Positions 42,975 to 53,043 of a stretch of 64,000 bases of DNA are shown piece by piece (within the stretch, counting starts at the first letter, position 1; the number at the start of each line of letters is the position of its first letter). The notes beneath the pieces are model-generated. The model saw only the letters and a program-made list of their open reading frames with translations. It had not been told where the DNA came from and ran no database searches. Both the position numbers and the translations under genes were made by a program. The DNA is taken from contig NZ_CANSMR010000002.1 of the NCBI RefSeq assembly GCF_947648125.1, positions 372,001 to 436,000 on the forward strand, read 5' to 3'. The DNA is from an uncultured Bradyrhizobium sp. (GTDB taxonomy: Bacteria > Pseudomonadota > Alphaproteobacteria > Rhizobiales > Xanthobacteraceae).

Positions 42975-42992
42975 TCGCTGATTTGCCCGACG
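42975..42992. repeat. Related short repeat, copy 3
   Basis: TCGCTGATTTGCCCGACG differs at two of 18 positions from TCACTGATTTGCCGGACG within the copy at 39815, so it is a third member of the same dispersed family. It is followed by TGTCAAG, where copy 1 has GTGCAAG. Confidence 0.55.
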
Positions 42993-43333
42993 TGTCAAGT
43001 TGCCGTGTCGAACGCCGCTGGCTGTCGGCTACTTTGCATGGGGTTGTTTTCGATATTTTGGTAATGCGCCCCGGCGACAGCGGGCTATCGCCTATGGTGC
43101 TCAGCCCATGTTCGTCATACCCGATCAAGCCGGGCGATGACACCGGGGGTGGGGTTCGCCAGGACGACGGACGGATTCGCGGCACGACCGGGTCGAAAAC
43201 GCCCCCGAATCGCGCCCGATCAATCCAAAAATGCACTGTCCCTCACCTCGTGCAGGGCCAAAATCCCTGCAAGACCCTTGACATAGCTGCCCTTTCGGCA
43301 GAACGCGTGGGGTTAAGCCGTCATGGACTGTTC
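42993..43333. other. Non-coding stretch upstream of rnd
   Basis: Frames are open here on the plus strand, but without a start and ribosome-binding site combination. CTTTGCATGGGGTTGTTTTC (43031) looks like dispersed-repeat-type sequence. CCCTTGACATAGC near 43276 gives a good -35 hexamer (TTGACA) for rnd, with a CTGCC/GGCAG hairpin in the spacer region. I see nothing else definable. Confidence 0.4.
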
Positions 43334-44482
43334 ATGGATCTAATTAGCACGACCTCCGACCTCGCCGCCGCCTGCGACCGGCTCGCCAAACACAAGGTCA
43401 TCACCGTCGACACCGAGTTCCTGCGGGAGACGACCTACTATCCGCTGCTCTGCGTCGTGCAGATGGCCAGCGCGGATGAAGCCGTCGTGGTCGACGCGCT
43501 GGCGCCCGGCATCGACCTCAAGCCGTTCTTCGATCTGATGTCGAACGAGGCCGTGCTGAAGGTGTTTCATGCCGCGCGGCAGGACATCGAAATCGTCTGG
43601 CACCTCTCCGGCACGATCCCGCATCCGATCTTCGACACCCAGGTCGCCGCCATGGTGCTCGGCTATGGCGACAGCATCGCCTATGACCAGCTGGTCGATC
43701 GCGTCACCGGCCACCGCCCCGACAAGACCCACCGCTTCACCGACTGGTCGCGCCGCCCGCTGACCGAGGAGCAATTGCACTACGCCGTCTCCGACGTCAC
43801 CCATCTGCGCGAAGTGTTCGCGGCGCTCGATGCCGATCTGAAGAAGCGCGACCGCAGCGACTGGGTCAGCGAAGAGATGGAGATCCTGACCTCGCCGAAG
43901 ACCTACGACTTCCATCCCGAGCGCGCCTGGGAGCGGCTCAAGACCCGCGTCCGCAAGCCGCGCGAGCTCGCGGTGCTGATCGAGGTTGCCGCCTGGCGCG
44001 AGCAGGAGGCGCAGAGCCGCGACGTGCCGCGCTCGCGCGTGCTCAAGGACGATGCGGTCGGCGACATCGCCACCCATGCGCCGACCTCGCTCGACAAGCT
44101 CGGCAATCTGCGTTCGCTGCCGAAGGGTTTCGAGCGCTCGAAATGGGGCGCCGACATCATCGCCGCGGTGCAGCGCGGGCTGGCCCGCGATCAGGCGACG
44201 CTCCCCAAGCTGGAAAAGCCGAGAAACAATTCCAACGGCGCGGCGACCGTCGAGCTGTTGAAGGTGCTGCTCCGCATGACCTCGGAGCGCCACGGCGTCG
44301 CCAGCAAGGTGATCGCCACCGTCGACGACCTCGAGCAGATCGCGGCCAGCGATCAGGCCGAGGTCGGCGCCCTGCACGGCTGGCGGCGCGAATTGTTCGG
44401 CGAGGCGGCGCTCAAGCTCAAGCACGGCCAGCTCGCGCTTGCGATCGACAAGGGCCGCGTGGTGCGGGTGGACCGGGGCTAG
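43334..44482 (+). CDS. rnd: Ribonuclease D
   Basis: 382 residues. A DEDD-y exonuclease domain (1-180) carries TVDTEFLRE (Asp26, Glu28), HAARQDIEI (Asp84) and [10 protein letters not shown] (Tyr150, Asp154). An HRDC domain follows (about 205-285). RNase D trims the 3' ends of tRNA and other stable RNAs. The ATG giving [10 protein letters not shown] was chosen over upstream in-frame starts because the family begins here. No downstream partner overlaps it. Confidence 0.95.
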   Translation: MDLISTTSDLAAACDRLAKHKVITVDTEFLRETTYYPLLCVVQMASADEAVVVDALAPGIDLKPFFDLMSNEAVLKVFHAARQDIEIVWHLSGTIPHPIFDTQVAAMVLGYGDSIAYDQLVDRVTGHRPDKTHRFTDWSRRPLTEEQLHYAVSDVTHLREVFAALDADLKKRDRSDWVSEEMEILTSPKTYDFHPERAWERLKTRVRKPRELAVLIEVAAWREQEAQSRDVPRSRVLKDDAVGDIATHAPTSLDKLGNLRSLPKGFERSKWGADIIAAVQRGLARDQATLPKLEKPRNNSNGAATVELLKVLLRMTSERHGVASKVIATVDDLEQIAASDQAEVGALHGWRRELFGEAALKLKHGQLALAIDKGRVVRVDRG

Positions 44483-44813
44483 CAAACCAGGTTCCGGCAG
44501 ATCCGGCCGTCGGCCAGTGGCCGAACGCGCCGCGCCAGAGTTCGGCCGGCACAGGCTGAGGTTGCGTCACGCGAAACCAGCGCGCTTGCTAAGGCGCAGA
44601 TTTCGTGTTGCAATCCCTTCACAATCGGATTGCGGCCGTTCGACTGTGCGTTTCACGACGTTGATAGCCAAGGCTTCGAGAGGCGAAACTTCGGACTTGA
44701 AGACCTTGGATATAGAGACCCGGGAATTGAACAGACAGCGGAAAGCCCGCTTGTGGCGTGGCACGTGGAAAACGTGGCCGCGTCTTTTTTATGTCTAGAC
44801 TGGGAGAGAGACG
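44483..44813 (+). other. Long leader and promoter region of the cold-shock gene
   Basis: 331 bases without a real gene. GCAATCC-N10-GGATTGC (44610-44633) is a perfect dyad. The last 80 bases are A/T-enriched (CGTCTTTTTTATGTCTAGAC) and lead into GGGAGAGAGACG before the ATG. Cold-shock mRNAs often have long structured leaders that act as thermosensors, so a long 5' UTR is plausible here. Confidence 0.45.
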
Positions 44814-45017
44814 ATGCCGAAGGGTACCGTCAAATGGTTCAACCCGACCAAAGGTTATGGGTTCATCAAGCCGGCCGTCGGCGACAAGGATGTGTTCGTC
44901 CACATCTCGGCGGTCGAACGCGCAGGTCTCAGCACATTGAATGAGAACCAGACCGTCGAGTACGAGCTGGTGGAGAACCGCGGCAAGGCGTCGGCAGAGA
45001 ACCTCAAGGTTCACTGA
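44814..45017 (+). CDS. Cold-shock protein (CspA family)
   Basis: 67 residues, one OB-fold cold-shock domain: MPKGTVKWFNPTKGYGFIKP with RNP1 (KGYGFI), and RNP2 (VFVHIS) after it. It binds single-stranded nucleic acid and acts as an RNA chaperone. Alphaproteobacteria carry several such genes, some induced by cold and others by growth phase; which class this is cannot be read here. GGGAGAGAG lies before the ATG, and a terminator follows. Confidence 0.96.
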   Translation: MPKGTVKWFNPTKGYGFIKPAVGDKDVFVHISAVERAGLSTLNENQTVEYELVENRGKASAENLKVH

Positions 45018-45049
45018 ACGCCGCTGCTGGCGGAATTCATCCTGACGCC

Positions 45050-45080
45050 TCCCCCGGCCGCATCACCCGGGGGATTGTTC
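45050..45080 (+). terminator. Terminator after the cold-shock gene
   Basis: TCCCCCGG and CCGGGGGA form an 8-bp GC-rich stem with a 9-nt loop, followed by TTGTTC. The U-tract is short, so termination may be moderate. Confidence 0.6.
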
Positions 45081-45106
45081 TCGGGGATCTCTCGTGCAAC
45101 CGCGCG

Positions 45107-45757
45107 CTAGGGCGCCGGCGCGATCAGCGCGCTGTCGGTTGCCGCGCTGCCTTGCGTCCTGCAGACGTCGCCGTCGAGCTTGAGCCGCCCGCTCGCCAGC
45201 AGCCGCAGCGCCTCCGGATAGATGCGGTGCTCGATGGTGATCACGCGTGCGGCGAGCGTCTCCGGCGTATCGTCGTCAGCCACGGTGACGGCACCCTGCA
45301 TCACGATCGGTCCGGCGTCGGTCTCCGGGATCACGAAATGCACCGTCGCGCCGGACAGCTTGACCCCTGCACGCAAGGCCTGGCCATGCGGATCGAGGCC
45401 GGGAAAGCAGGGCAGCAGCGACGGATGGATGTTGAGCATCCGGCCGTACCAGTGCCGCACGAATTCGGCGGTGAACAGCCGCATGAAGCCGCCGAGGCAG
45501 ATCAGCTCGACCTGCTTGTCATCGAGCGCCCGCTGCAGCACCGCCTCGAAACCCGCGCGGTCCTTGCCGAACGGCTTGCTCTCGATGACGATGGTCGGAA
45601 TGCCGCTCGCGGCCGCCTTCTCGAGCCCCGGAGCGTTGGCGCGGTTGGAGATCACAGCCACGATCTCGGCCGGAAAATCCGCAGCCTTCGCAGCCTCGAT
45701 CAGCGCGGCCATGTTGGAGCCGCGGCCGGAGATCAGAATGGCAACGCGGCGCTTCAT
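45107..45757 (-). CDS. purN: Phosphoribosylglycinamide formyltransferase (GART)
   Basis: 216 residues. It transfers formyl from 10-formyl-THF to GAR in purine synthesis. [12 protein letters not shown] binds the phosphate at the N-terminus. The catalytic block [24 protein letters not shown] supplies Asn and His, and [18 protein letters not shown] supplies Asp. Its ATG overlaps the purM stop by four bases (ATGA), so purM-purN is a translationally coupled operon. The C-terminus ([18 protein letters not shown]) is an unusual extension. Confidence 0.95.
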   Translation of the reverse strand: MKRRVAILISGRGSNMAALIEAAKAADFPAEIVAVISNRANAPGLEKAAASGIPTIVIESKPFGKDRAGFEAVLQRALDDKQVELICLGGFMRLFTAEFVRHWYGRMLNIHPSLLPCFPGLDPHGQALRAGVKLSGATVHFVIPETDAGPIVMQGAVTVADDDTPETLAARVITIEHRIYPEALRLLASGRLKLDGDVCRTQGSAATDSALIAPAP

Positions 45758-46827
45758 CGCGAGAGATCGAGATGACCGTGATAGACCACGCGATGCTCGT
45801 CCTTGGCCTCGGTGACTTCACCCAGCAGCGTCACGGTCTCGCCGCCAGCGGTGAAGGCCTCGGTCACCGCATCGACCGCATCAGCCTTGACGATCGCGAT
45901 CATGCCGATGCCGCAGTTGAAGGTGCGCAGCAGCTCGGGCTCGGCGATGCCGCCCTGCTCGGCCAGCCACTTGAACACTGGCAGCACCGGCAGCCGCGCC
46001 AGATCGATGCCGACGCCGAGATGCTTCGGCAGCACACGCGGGATATTATCGGTAAAGCCGCCGCCGGTGATGTGGGCGAGGCCCTTCACCGCGCCGGTCT
46101 CGCGGATCGCGCGCAGGCAGGATTTCACATAGAGCCTGGTCGGCGTCAGCAGCGCCGCCCCGAGCGTCATGACCGGTGCGAACGGCGCCGGCGCGTCATA
46201 GGCCACGCCGGATTGCTCGACGATCTTGCGCACCAGCGAATAGCCGTTGGAGTGCACGCCGGAGGACGCAAGACCGATCACGGCGTCGCCCGCCGCGATA
46301 TCCCCCGTCGGCAGCAGGGTGCCGCGCTCGGCCGCGCCGACCGCAAAGCCGCCGAGGTCGTAATCGCCATCCTTGTAGAGGCCAGGCATCTCGGCGGTCT
46401 CGCCGCCGATCAGAGCGCAGCCGGATTCGCGGCAGCCCTCGGCGATCCCGGCGACGATCTGCGCGGTGGCCTCCGGATGCAGCTTGCCGCAGGCGAAATA
46501 GTCGAGGAAGAACAGCGGTTCCGCGCCCTGCACGACAAGGTCGTTGACCGACATCGCGACGAGGTCGATGCCGATGCCGCCATGGATACCGGTCTCGATC
46601 GCGATCTTCAGCTTGGTGCCGACGCCATCGGTCGCGGCCACCAGGACCGGATCCTTGAAGCCCGCGGCCTTGAGGTCGAACAGCCCGCCGAATCCGCCGA
46701 TCTCGGCGTCCGCGCCGGGCCGTGCGGTGGCCCGCACCATCGGCTTGATCAGATCGACCAGACGATTGCCGGCGTCGATATCGACGCCCGAATCCGCGTA
46801 AGTGAGCCCGTTTTTGCGCTCGGTCAT
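45754..46827 (-). CDS. purM: Phosphoribosylformylglycinamidine cyclo-ligase (AIR synthetase)
   Basis: 357 residues from the ATG giving [20 protein letters not shown]; a TTG two codons earlier is less likely. It forms AIR from FGAM with ATP. The ATP-grasp-like PurM fold shows [47 protein letters not shown] and [17 protein letters not shown]. It is the first gene of the purM-purN operon and is divergent from pgsA. Confidence 0.97.
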   Translation of the reverse strand: MTERKNGLTYADSGVDIDAGNRLVDLIKPMVRATARPGADAEIGGFGGLFDLKAAGFKDPVLVAATDGVGTKLKIAIETGIHGGIGIDLVAMSVNDLVVQGAEPLFFLDYFACGKLHPEATAQIVAGIAEGCRESGCALIGGETAEMPGLYKDGDYDLGGFAVGAAERGTLLPTGDIAAGDAVIGLASSGVHSNGYSLVRKIVEQSGVAYDAPAPFAPVMTLGAALLTPTRLYVKSCLRAIRETGAVKGLAHITGGGFTDNIPRVLPKHLGVGIDLARLPVLPVFKWLAEQGGIAEPELLRTFNCGIGMIAIVKADAVDAVTEAFTAGGETVTLLGEVTEAKDEHRVVYHGHLDLSR

Positions 46828-46987
46828 GCCCAATTCCAGATGATAAAGGGCTGGTTACGAGGAATTCTGCCCCCGCGCAATGGCTCGCGGCATTGCTGCC
46901 GCGATACTATGTAGATAACACCCGGCCGCCGCGCAAAAGAGCCGGATATCGAGTAAAATCAGGCTTCTAGCCGGGAAGCGATTCAAG

Positions 46988-47530
46988 TTGAGCATTCCGA
47001 ATATCATCACCCTCGCCCGCATCATCCTGGTGCCGGTGATCGTCTGGGCCATCGTGTCGAGCCAGATGGAGATCGCGTTCGCGATCTTCGTGATCGCCGG
47101 CGTCTCGGACGCGGTCGACGGTTTCCTTGCCAAGCGCTTCAACATGGCAAGCGAGCTCGGCGCCCTGCTCGACCCGCTCGCCGACAAGGCGCTCTTGGTG
47201 TCGATCTATGTCGCGCTCGGAATCTGGGGCGCGGTGCCGCGCTGGATCGTGATTCTCGTGGTGTCGCGCGACATCATGATCGTCTCCGCCGTGATTGTGT
47301 CATGGTTGTTCGACAAGCCGGTTGAGATGAAGCCGCTGATGGTGTCGAAGCTGAACACGGTGGCACAGGTCGCGTTCGCGGCCCTGGTGCTGGCCTCGCT
47401 CGGCTTCGGCTTTCAGCCGCATCCCTACGACCTGATCCTGATGGGCCTGGTCACGATCTTTACTTTGGGATCGGTGTCCCTCTATCTCGTCGAGTGGGTG
47501 AGGCACATGAGCACGATCGAGGCTCGGTAG
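46988..47530 (+). CDS. pgsA: CDP-alcohol phosphatidyltransferase (phosphatidylglycerophosphate synthase-like)
   Basis: 180 residues, starting at TTG with GGGAAG 9 bases upstream, and about four to six transmembrane segments. The catalytic motif VSDAVDGFLAKRFNMASELG followed by ALLDPLADK fits D-x2-DG-x2-AR-x8-G-x3-D-x3-D, with Lys in the AR position as AK-R. PgsA condenses CDP-diacylglycerol with glycerol-3-phosphate on the way to phosphatidylglycerol. CDP-alcohol transferases for other head groups share the motif, so the substrate is likely but not proven. Confidence 0.88.
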   Translation: MSIPNIITLARIILVPVIVWAIVSSQMEIAFAIFVIAGVSDAVDGFLAKRFNMASELGALLDPLADKALLVSIYVALGIWGAVPRWIVILVVSRDIMIVSAVIVSWLFDKPVEMKPLMVSKLNTVAQVAFAALVLASLGFGFQPHPYDLILMGLVTIFTLGSVSLYLVEWVRHMSTIEAR

Positions 47531-47600
47531 AGCACGATCCGGAAAAATGAAAACCGGTTTTCCCGCGACAAGCGCGAAGCGTTTGCGCAGGGATCATGCT
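47530..47600. repeat. Dispersed intergenic repeat (AGCACGATCCGGAAAA type)
   Basis: AGCACGATCCGGAAAAATG through CAGGGATCATGCT, with an inner AAACCGGTTT palindrome and CGCGACAAGCGCGAAGCG. This is a common Bradyrhizobium intergenic sequence, in many genomes beginning AGAGCATGATCCGGAAAA. It overlaps the pgsA stop and lies before hdaA. Confidence 0.75.
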
Positions 47601-47625
47601 AAAATAAAGTGGTTTGGAGATTTGC

Positions 47626-48303
47626 GTGGCCGGTAGCGTTCAACCTCGTCAATTGGCCTTGGCCCTGCCGCACGAGGAGAAACTGACCCGCGACGATTTC
47701 CTCGAAGGGCCTGCCAATGAGGCAGCGCTCGCGCTGATCGACGGCTGGCCCGACTGGCCGAACCGAATCATGCTGCTGGTGGGGCCCGAGGGCTCCGGCA
47801 AAAGTCACCTTGCTGCTATCTGGGCCGAGAGCGCCGGCGCGCGCTCGACCGCGGCGCACGCCCTGACCGCCGATACGGTGCCGGCCGCGCTTGCGACCGG
47901 CGCGCTGGTGGTCGAGGACCTCAGGCCATCGGACTTCGACGAGCGCGCGATGTTCCATCTGATGAATCTCGCACGGCAGGACGATGCCTTCGTGCTGATC
48001 ACGGCGCGGGTGCCGCCGTCGGCGTTCGAGATCGAGCTGCGCGATCTGCGGTCCCGGCTTCGCGCGGTGCCGACGGTGACGCTGCTGCCGCCCGACGACC
48101 AGCTGTTCCGCGGCCTGATCGTGAAGTTCTGCGCCGACCGCCAGTTGAGCGTGGACGAGCCGCTCGTCAGCTACCTGACCAACCGGATCGAGCGGTCCTA
48201 TACCGCCGTCCGCCAGGCGGTCGAGCTGCTCGACACCGAGGCGCTCCGGCTCGGCCGGCCGGTGACCCGGGCGCTGGCGGCCGAGCTGTTGCGCGATGCG
48301 TGA
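47626..48303 (+). CDS. hdaA: DnaA-related regulator HdaA (Hda homologue)
   Basis: 225 residues from a GTG with GGAG 6 bases upstream; an in-frame TTG 4 codons earlier lies inside the Shine-Dalgarno sequence. The AAA+ Walker A is GPEGSGKSHLA, with a DnaA-like IERSYTAVRQAVELLDTEALR C-terminal domain. The N-terminal VQPRQLALALPHEEKLTRDDF contains the QLALAL clamp-binding motif. It promotes ATP hydrolysis by DnaA on the replisome and limits re-initiation. The ppk1-ppx operon follows downstream. Confidence 0.93.
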   Translation: MAGSVQPRQLALALPHEEKLTRDDFLEGPANEAALALIDGWPDWPNRIMLLVGPEGSGKSHLAAIWAESAGARSTAAHALTADTVPAALATGALVVEDLRPSDFDERAMFHLMNLARQDDAFVLITARVPPSAFEIELRDLRSRLRAVPTVTLLPPDDQLFRGLIVKFCADRQLSVDEPLVSYLTNRIERSYTAVRQAVELLDTEALRLGRPVTRALAAELLRDA

Positions 48304-48343
48304 GGCGTACCGCGGCTTGACGGCGCAGGCCAGCGGAACATCA

Positions 48344-48372
48344 ATGTCATCGAAACGTCATCGCAATATCAC
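48344..48372 (+). promoter_or_regulatory. Pho-box-like array upstream of ppk1
   Basis: Three 7-bp direct repeats, ATGTCAT, ACGTCAT and ATATCAC, are separated by 4-bp spacers (CGAA, CGCA). This is the exact 11-bp period of PhoB boxes (CTGTCAT-N4-CTGTCAC type). It lies about 65 bases before the ppk1 start. PhoB control of ppk is known in several proteobacteria. Confidence 0.7.
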
Positions 48373-48435
48373 ATGGTCTGCGCGGCCCTCGGCTAGACCG
48401 CCTCAGCCCCCTGCCCGGAATTGGACCAGCACTTG

Positions 48436-50640
48436 ATGGACTCGGCACAAGCACCTGAAATCAAAGAGAAAGAGGCGGAACTCCCGCCCGTCCCCGCGAT
48501 CGCGAGCAGCCCCGAGCGCTTCATCAACCGGGAGCTGTCCTGGCTGCACTTCAACCGCCGGGTGCTCGAGGAATCGGTCAATCTCGGCCATCCCGTGCTG
48601 GAGCGGGTCCGCTTCCTGTCGATTTCGGCGAATAACCTCGACGAGTTCTTCATGGTCCGCGTCGCCGGTATCAAGGCGCAGGTCCGCGAGGGCATCACCG
48701 AGCGTAGCCCGGACGGCCTGCTGCCGGCCGAGCAGCTCGTGATGATCAACAAGACGGTGTCGCAGCTCGCCTCCGATCAGCAGGCGATCTGGAGTGACCT
48801 GCGCGACATCCTGTCCAAGGTCGGCATTCAGCTGGTCGACGGGCGCGACGTCACCAAATCCGAACGCACCTGGATCGAGGATCACTTCCTCCACAACATC
48901 TTCCCGCTGCTGACCCCGCTGGCGATCGACCCGGCGCATCCGTTCCCGTTCATCCCGAACCTCGGCTTCACGGTCGCGCTGCAATTGTCGCGGATCGCCG
49001 ACGGCAAGGCGATGAACGCGCTGATCCGCATGCCTGGCAAGATCGACCGCTTCATCCGCATTCCCTCGGCCAAGGAAGGCGCTCCGGCCCGGCTGATCAC
49101 GCTCGAGCAGGCCACCGGCCTGTTCATCGGCCGCCTGTTCCCCGGCTACACCGTCAAGGGCCAGGGCGCGTTCCGCATCATCAGGGACTCCGAACTCGAA
49201 ATCGAGGAAGAGGCCGAAGACTTGGTTCGCCTGTTCGAGACCGCGCTCAAGCGCCGCCGGCGCGGATCGGTGATCCGGCTCGAGATCGAGGCCACGATGC
49301 CCGAAGAGCTGCGCACCTTCGTGCAGCACGCATTATCGGCCGCGGACGATGAAGTGATCCTGGTCGACGGCGTGCTCGCGATGAACGAGCTGTCGCAGCT
49401 CACCCGCCTCAATCGCCCCGACCTCGAATTCCCGCCCTACGTGCCGCGCCACCCCGAGCGCGTGCGCGACCATGGCGGCGATATCTTTGCCGCGATCAGG
49501 CAGAAGGACCTCGTGGTCCACCACCCCTACGAATCCTTCGACGTCGTCGTCCAGTTCCTGCAACAGGCGGCGCGCGATCCCGACGTGGTCGCGATCAAGC
49601 AGACGCTGTATCGCACCTCGAACAACTCGCCGATCGTGCGCGCGCTGGCGGAAGCTGCCGAAGCCGGCAAGTCGGTGACCGCGCTGATCGAGTTGAAGGC
49701 GCGCTTCGACGAGGAAGCCAATATCCGCTGGGCGCGCGACCTCGAGCGCGCCGGCGTGCAGGTCGTCTACGGCTTCATCGAGCTGAAGACGCACGCCAAG
49801 CTGTCGATGGTGGTGCGCCGCGAGGGCGGCAATCTCACGACCTATGTGCACACCGGAACCGGCAACTACCATCCGGTCACCGCACGCATCTACACCGACC
49901 TCTCCTACTTCACCTCGGATCCGATCATCGCCCGCGACGTCGCGCGGGTGTTCAATTACATCACCGGCTATGCCGAGCCGAGCGACATCGAGAAGATGGC
50001 GGTGTCGCCGCTGACGCTGCGCAAGCGGATCATCGAGCACATCCACGGCGAGATCGCCCACGTCAAGCATGGCCGGCCCGGCGCGGTCTGGATGAAGATG
50101 AACGCGCTGGTCGACCCTGACATCATCGACGCGCTGTACGAGGCCTCGCAGGCCGGCGTCGCGGTCGAGCTCGTGGTGCGCGGCATCTGCTGCCTGCGGC
50201 CCGGGCTGCCGGGATTGTCGGAGAACATTCGCGTCAAATCGGTGATCGGCCGATTCCTGGAACACGGCCGAATCTATTGCTTCGGTATGGGCCAGGGCCT
50301 GCCGAGCACAAAAGCTGCTGTGTATATCTCGTCCGCCGACATGATGCCGCGGAACCTCGACCGCCGCGTCGAGGTTCTCTGTCCGCTGCAAAATCCGACG
50401 GTGCATCAGCAGGTTCTCGAACAGATCATGGTCGCGAACCTGAAGGACACCGAGCAGAGCTGGCAATTGTTGCCGGATGGGTCGTCAACGCGTATGAAGG
50501 CCGCGAAAGGCGAAGAGCCCTTCAATCTGCATGACTATTTCATGACAAATCCGAGTCTGTCCGGCCGTGGTAAGTCTCTCAAGGAATCTTCACCGCGCCG
50601 TCTCACGCGTCGCAACGAGCGTCAGCAGTCATCGTCTTAA
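48436..50640 (+). CDS. ppk1: Polyphosphate kinase 1
   Basis: 734 residues from the ATG giving [10 protein letters not shown]; an in-frame TTG five codons upstream is the alternative. It builds polyphosphate from ATP at the membrane or in granules. The N-domain has [21 protein letters not shown]. The autophosphorylated His lies in [17 protein letters not shown] (near residue 453), with [22 protein letters not shown] next. The C2 region ends [19 protein letters not shown] candidate Pho box lies upstream and ppx 12 bases downstream, giving a make-and-break polyphosphate operon. Confidence 0.97.
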   Translation: MDSAQAPEIKEKEAELPPVPAIASSPERFINRELSWLHFNRRVLEESVNLGHPVLERVRFLSISANNLDEFFMVRVAGIKAQVREGITERSPDGLLPAEQLVMINKTVSQLASDQQAIWSDLRDILSKVGIQLVDGRDVTKSERTWIEDHFLHNIFPLLTPLAIDPAHPFPFIPNLGFTVALQLSRIADGKAMNALIRMPGKIDRFIRIPSAKEGAPARLITLEQATGLFIGRLFPGYTVKGQGAFRIIRDSELEIEEEAEDLVRLFETALKRRRRGSVIRLEIEATMPEELRTFVQHALSAADDEVILVDGVLAMNELSQLTRLNRPDLEFPPYVPRHPERVRDHGGDIFAAIRQKDLVVHHPYESFDVVVQFLQQAARDPDVVAIKQTLYRTSNNSPIVRALAEAAEAGKSVTALIELKARFDEEANIRWARDLERAGVQVVYGFIELKTHAKLSMVVRREGGNLTTYVHTGTGNYHPVTARIYTDLSYFTSDPIIARDVARVFNYITGYAEPSDIEKMAVSPLTLRKRIIEHIHGEIAHVKHGRPGAVWMKMNALVDPDIIDALYEASQAGVAVELVVRGICCLRPGLPGLSENIRVKSVIGRFLEHGRIYCFGMGQGLPSTKAAVYISSADMMPRNLDRRVEVLCPLQNPTVHQQVLEQIMVANLKDTEQSWQLLPDGSSTRMKAAKGEEPFNLHDYFMTNPSLSGRGKSLKESSPRRLTRRNERQQSSS

Positions 50641-50652
50641 GGGGGCTTTACG

Positions 50653-52155
50653 GTGAAGCGGCCGCGGAAGCGCGCTTCCAGCGTCGCTGTGATCGATATC
50701 GGCTCGAACTCGGTTCGTCTCGTGGTTTACGAGGCGATGGCGCGCAGCCTCATCACCATCTTCAACGAGAAGGCGCTGTGCGGGCTCGGACGCGAGGTGC
50801 AGAGCACTGGCCTGCTCGCGACCGATGCCGTGAACAAGGCGCTCACCGCGTTGCGCCGCTTTCGCGCGCTGTGCAAGATTCAGCAGGTCGGCCGCGTCTA
50901 CGCGATCGCGACCGCGGCCTGCCGCGACGCCAAGAACGGCCCGGACTTCATCGCCAAGGCCGAGCGCATCTGCGGCGCCAAGATCGAAATCCTCACCGGG
51001 CCGCGTGAAGCCAAGCTGTCTGCGCTCGGCGTCGTCTCGGGTGTGCACAATCCGAACGGCATCGTCGGCGATCTCGGCGGCGGCTCGCTCGAACTGATCG
51101 ACGTCAAGGGCAACCGGGTGCGCAGCGGCGTGACGCTGCCGCTCGGCAGCCTTGCGCTGCAGGACCTCTCGAACAAATCGCTCAAGCGCGCCGAACGCAT
51201 CGTCAAGAACGAGCTGCTCGGCGTCGCCCAGCTCAAGACCGGCCGCGGCCGCACCTTCTACGCGGTCGGCGGCACCTGGCGCGCGCTAGCGCGCATCCAC
51301 ATCATCCAGAGCGGCTACCCGCTCAAGGTGATGCACGGCTATTCGATTCCGGCGGCGGACGCGCTCGACTTCGCGCAGCGGCTGCGGCGGCTCGCGGCCA
51401 CCAACATGCTGGCCAATATCGAGTCGGTCGCCGATGCGCGGCGGCCGCTATTGGCCTACGCCGCGCTCGTGCTCGAATACATCATCCGCGTGGCCCAGCC
51501 GAAGACCATCGTGTTCTCGACCTTCGGCGTGCGCGAGGGCCTGCTCTACGAGATGCTGCCGCAGGCCGAGCGCGCCAAGGACGGGCTGGTGTGTGCCGCG
51601 CAGAACCTCAACGAATTGCTGTCGCGCTCCGCCCGCCACGCCCAGGAGCTGACCTCCTGGACCGACCGGCTGGTGCGCGTCGTCCGGCTGCGCGAGACCG
51701 AGGAAGACCGCAGGCTGCGGCACGTCGCCTGCCTGCTCTCAGACATCGGCTGGCGCGTGCATCCCGATCATCGCGGCGAGGAAACCCTCAGCCTTATCAT
51801 GAACGGCAATTTCGGCTCGATCACGCATCAGGGCCGTGCCTTCGTCGCGCTGTCGGTGTTCTATCGCTACGCCGGCCTCAGCGAGGAGAACGAACCGCCG
51901 CCGCAGATCCGCGCGCTGGTGACGCCGGCGATGGACGAGCGCGCGCGCGTGCTCGGTGCCGCGTTCCGTGTCGCCCATCTGATCACGGCGGCGCGCACCG
52001 GCGTGCTGCCGGCGACGCATTTCCGCACCCAGGGCCGCAAGCTGATGCTGGTGTTCGAGCACCGGATGGTGGATCTGGTCGCCGATCGCGTCGGCAGCCG
52101 CTTCAAGCAATTGGCGCGGCTGGTTGGGCGCGCCGGCTCGATCGTACGGCGCTAG
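50653..52155 (+). CDS. ppx: Ppx/GppA exopolyphosphatase
   Basis: 500 residues from a GTG with GGGGG 7 bases upstream. The actin-like ASKHA fold starts AVIDIGSNSVRLVVYEAM, with the phosphate-2 loop GIVGDLGGGSLELIDV. The C-terminal HD-like region (from about 325, DRRLRHVACLLSDIGWRVHPDHRGEE) is typical of the long form. It hydrolyses terminal phosphates of polyphosphate, or pppGpp. Lying in one operon with ppk1, it balances polyphosphate pools under phosphate or stringent control. Confidence 0.94.
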   Translation: MKRPRKRASSVAVIDIGSNSVRLVVYEAMARSLITIFNEKALCGLGREVQSTGLLATDAVNKALTALRRFRALCKIQQVGRVYAIATAACRDAKNGPDFIAKAERICGAKIEILTGPREAKLSALGVVSGVHNPNGIVGDLGGGSLELIDVKGNRVRSGVTLPLGSLALQDLSNKSLKRAERIVKNELLGVAQLKTGRGRTFYAVGGTWRALARIHIIQSGYPLKVMHGYSIPAADALDFAQRLRRLAATNMLANIESVADARRPLLAYAALVLEYIIRVAQPKTIVFSTFGVREGLLYEMLPQAERAKDGLVCAAQNLNELLSRSARHAQELTSWTDRLVRVVRLRETEEDRRLRHVACLLSDIGWRVHPDHRGEETLSLIMNGNFGSITHQGRAFVALSVFYRYAGLSEENEPPPQIRALVTPAMDERARVLGAAFRVAHLITAARTGVLPATHFRTQGRKLMLVFEHRMVDLVADRVGSRFKQLARLVGRAGSIVRR

Positions 52156-52158
52156 ACA

Positions 52159-52998
52159 TTACGCCGCCTTGGCGGCGTGCTTGTCCTTGCGGAGCGCGTG
52201 ACGGCGCCAGATCGATCCGATGAGCAGCACTACGACGATGCCGAGCACGGCGAGCGTGATCTCGCCGCCGTTGCCGCCATGGGCGAATTGCGGCGACATG
52301 CCGACCGAGGTCAGCCAGGAATCGAGCCTGGCACCGAGCGGTCCGGCAAACAGCGCATCCAGCCTGGGATGCACGGCCGGATCGGTCGCTATGACGTCGC
52401 CCGCGATCCAGCCGAGCAGCGCGGCGCCGGCCCAGACCAGGACCGGCAGCTTGGTGAGCAGCGCCATGATCAGCGCCGCACCGGCAACGATCAGGGGGAC
52501 GCTGATCGCAAGTCCGAGCACCAGCAGCGGCACGCTTCCATTGGCGGCAGCGGCGACCGCGATCACATTGTCGAGGCTCATCACGATGTCGGCGACGACG
52601 ACGATCTGAACCGCGGCCCACAGATGCGAGGCCGTGTGCACGCTGTCCTCGTCCTCCTGCTCCGGCACCAGGAGCTTGGCGGCAATCACGATCAGCGCCA
52701 GTCCGCCGACCAGCTTCAGATAGGGAAGCGCCATCAGGCTGGCGACGATGCCGGTGAAGATGACGCGCAGCAGCACCGCCGCGGCGGCGCCGAGAATCAT
52801 GCCCCACAAGCGCTGGCGCGGCGCGAGTCCGCGGCACGCGAGCGCGATCACGAGCGCGTTGTCGCCCGACAGCAGGACGTTGATCCAGATGATCTTGCCA
52901 ACGGCGACCCAGAAGGTCGGGGTCGCCATCTCGTTCTTGAACTCGGTGAAGAACGCGCCGATGTACGCCGGATCAAAGATCTGCCACAGCCAGTCCAC
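52159..52998 (-). CDS. TerC/YjbE family integral membrane protein
   Basis: 279 residues starting at GTG with AGGA upstream and about seven or eight hydrophobic segments. The conserved acidic blocks within membranes, INVLLSGDNALVIALA and ADIVMSLDNVIAVAAAA, contain the paired D-N signature of TerC. These proteins export or protect against manganese (and tellurite in Ter systems), and their genes are often under Mn2+ riboswitches. The leader lacks an obvious yybP-ykoY consensus, but a structured hairpin does lie between this gene and ndk. Confidence 0.9.
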   Translation of the reverse strand: MDWLWQIFDPAYIGAFFTEFKNEMATPTFWVAVGKIIWINVLLSGDNALVIALACRGLAPRQRLWGMILGAAAAVLLRVIFTGIVASLMALPYLKLVGGLALIVIAAKLLVPEQEDEDSVHTASHLWAAVQIVVVADIVMSLDNVIAVAAAANGSVPLLVLGLAISVPLIVAGAALIMALLTKLPVLVWAGAALLGWIAGDVIATDPAVHPRLDALFAGPLGARLDSWLTSVGMSPQFAHGGNGGEITLAVLGIVVVLLIGSIWRRHALRKDKHAAKAA

Positions 52999-53043
52999 AG
53001 CGAGTCCTATTCGGCCCTGCGGCCGCCCCTGGCGGCGGTGGGC

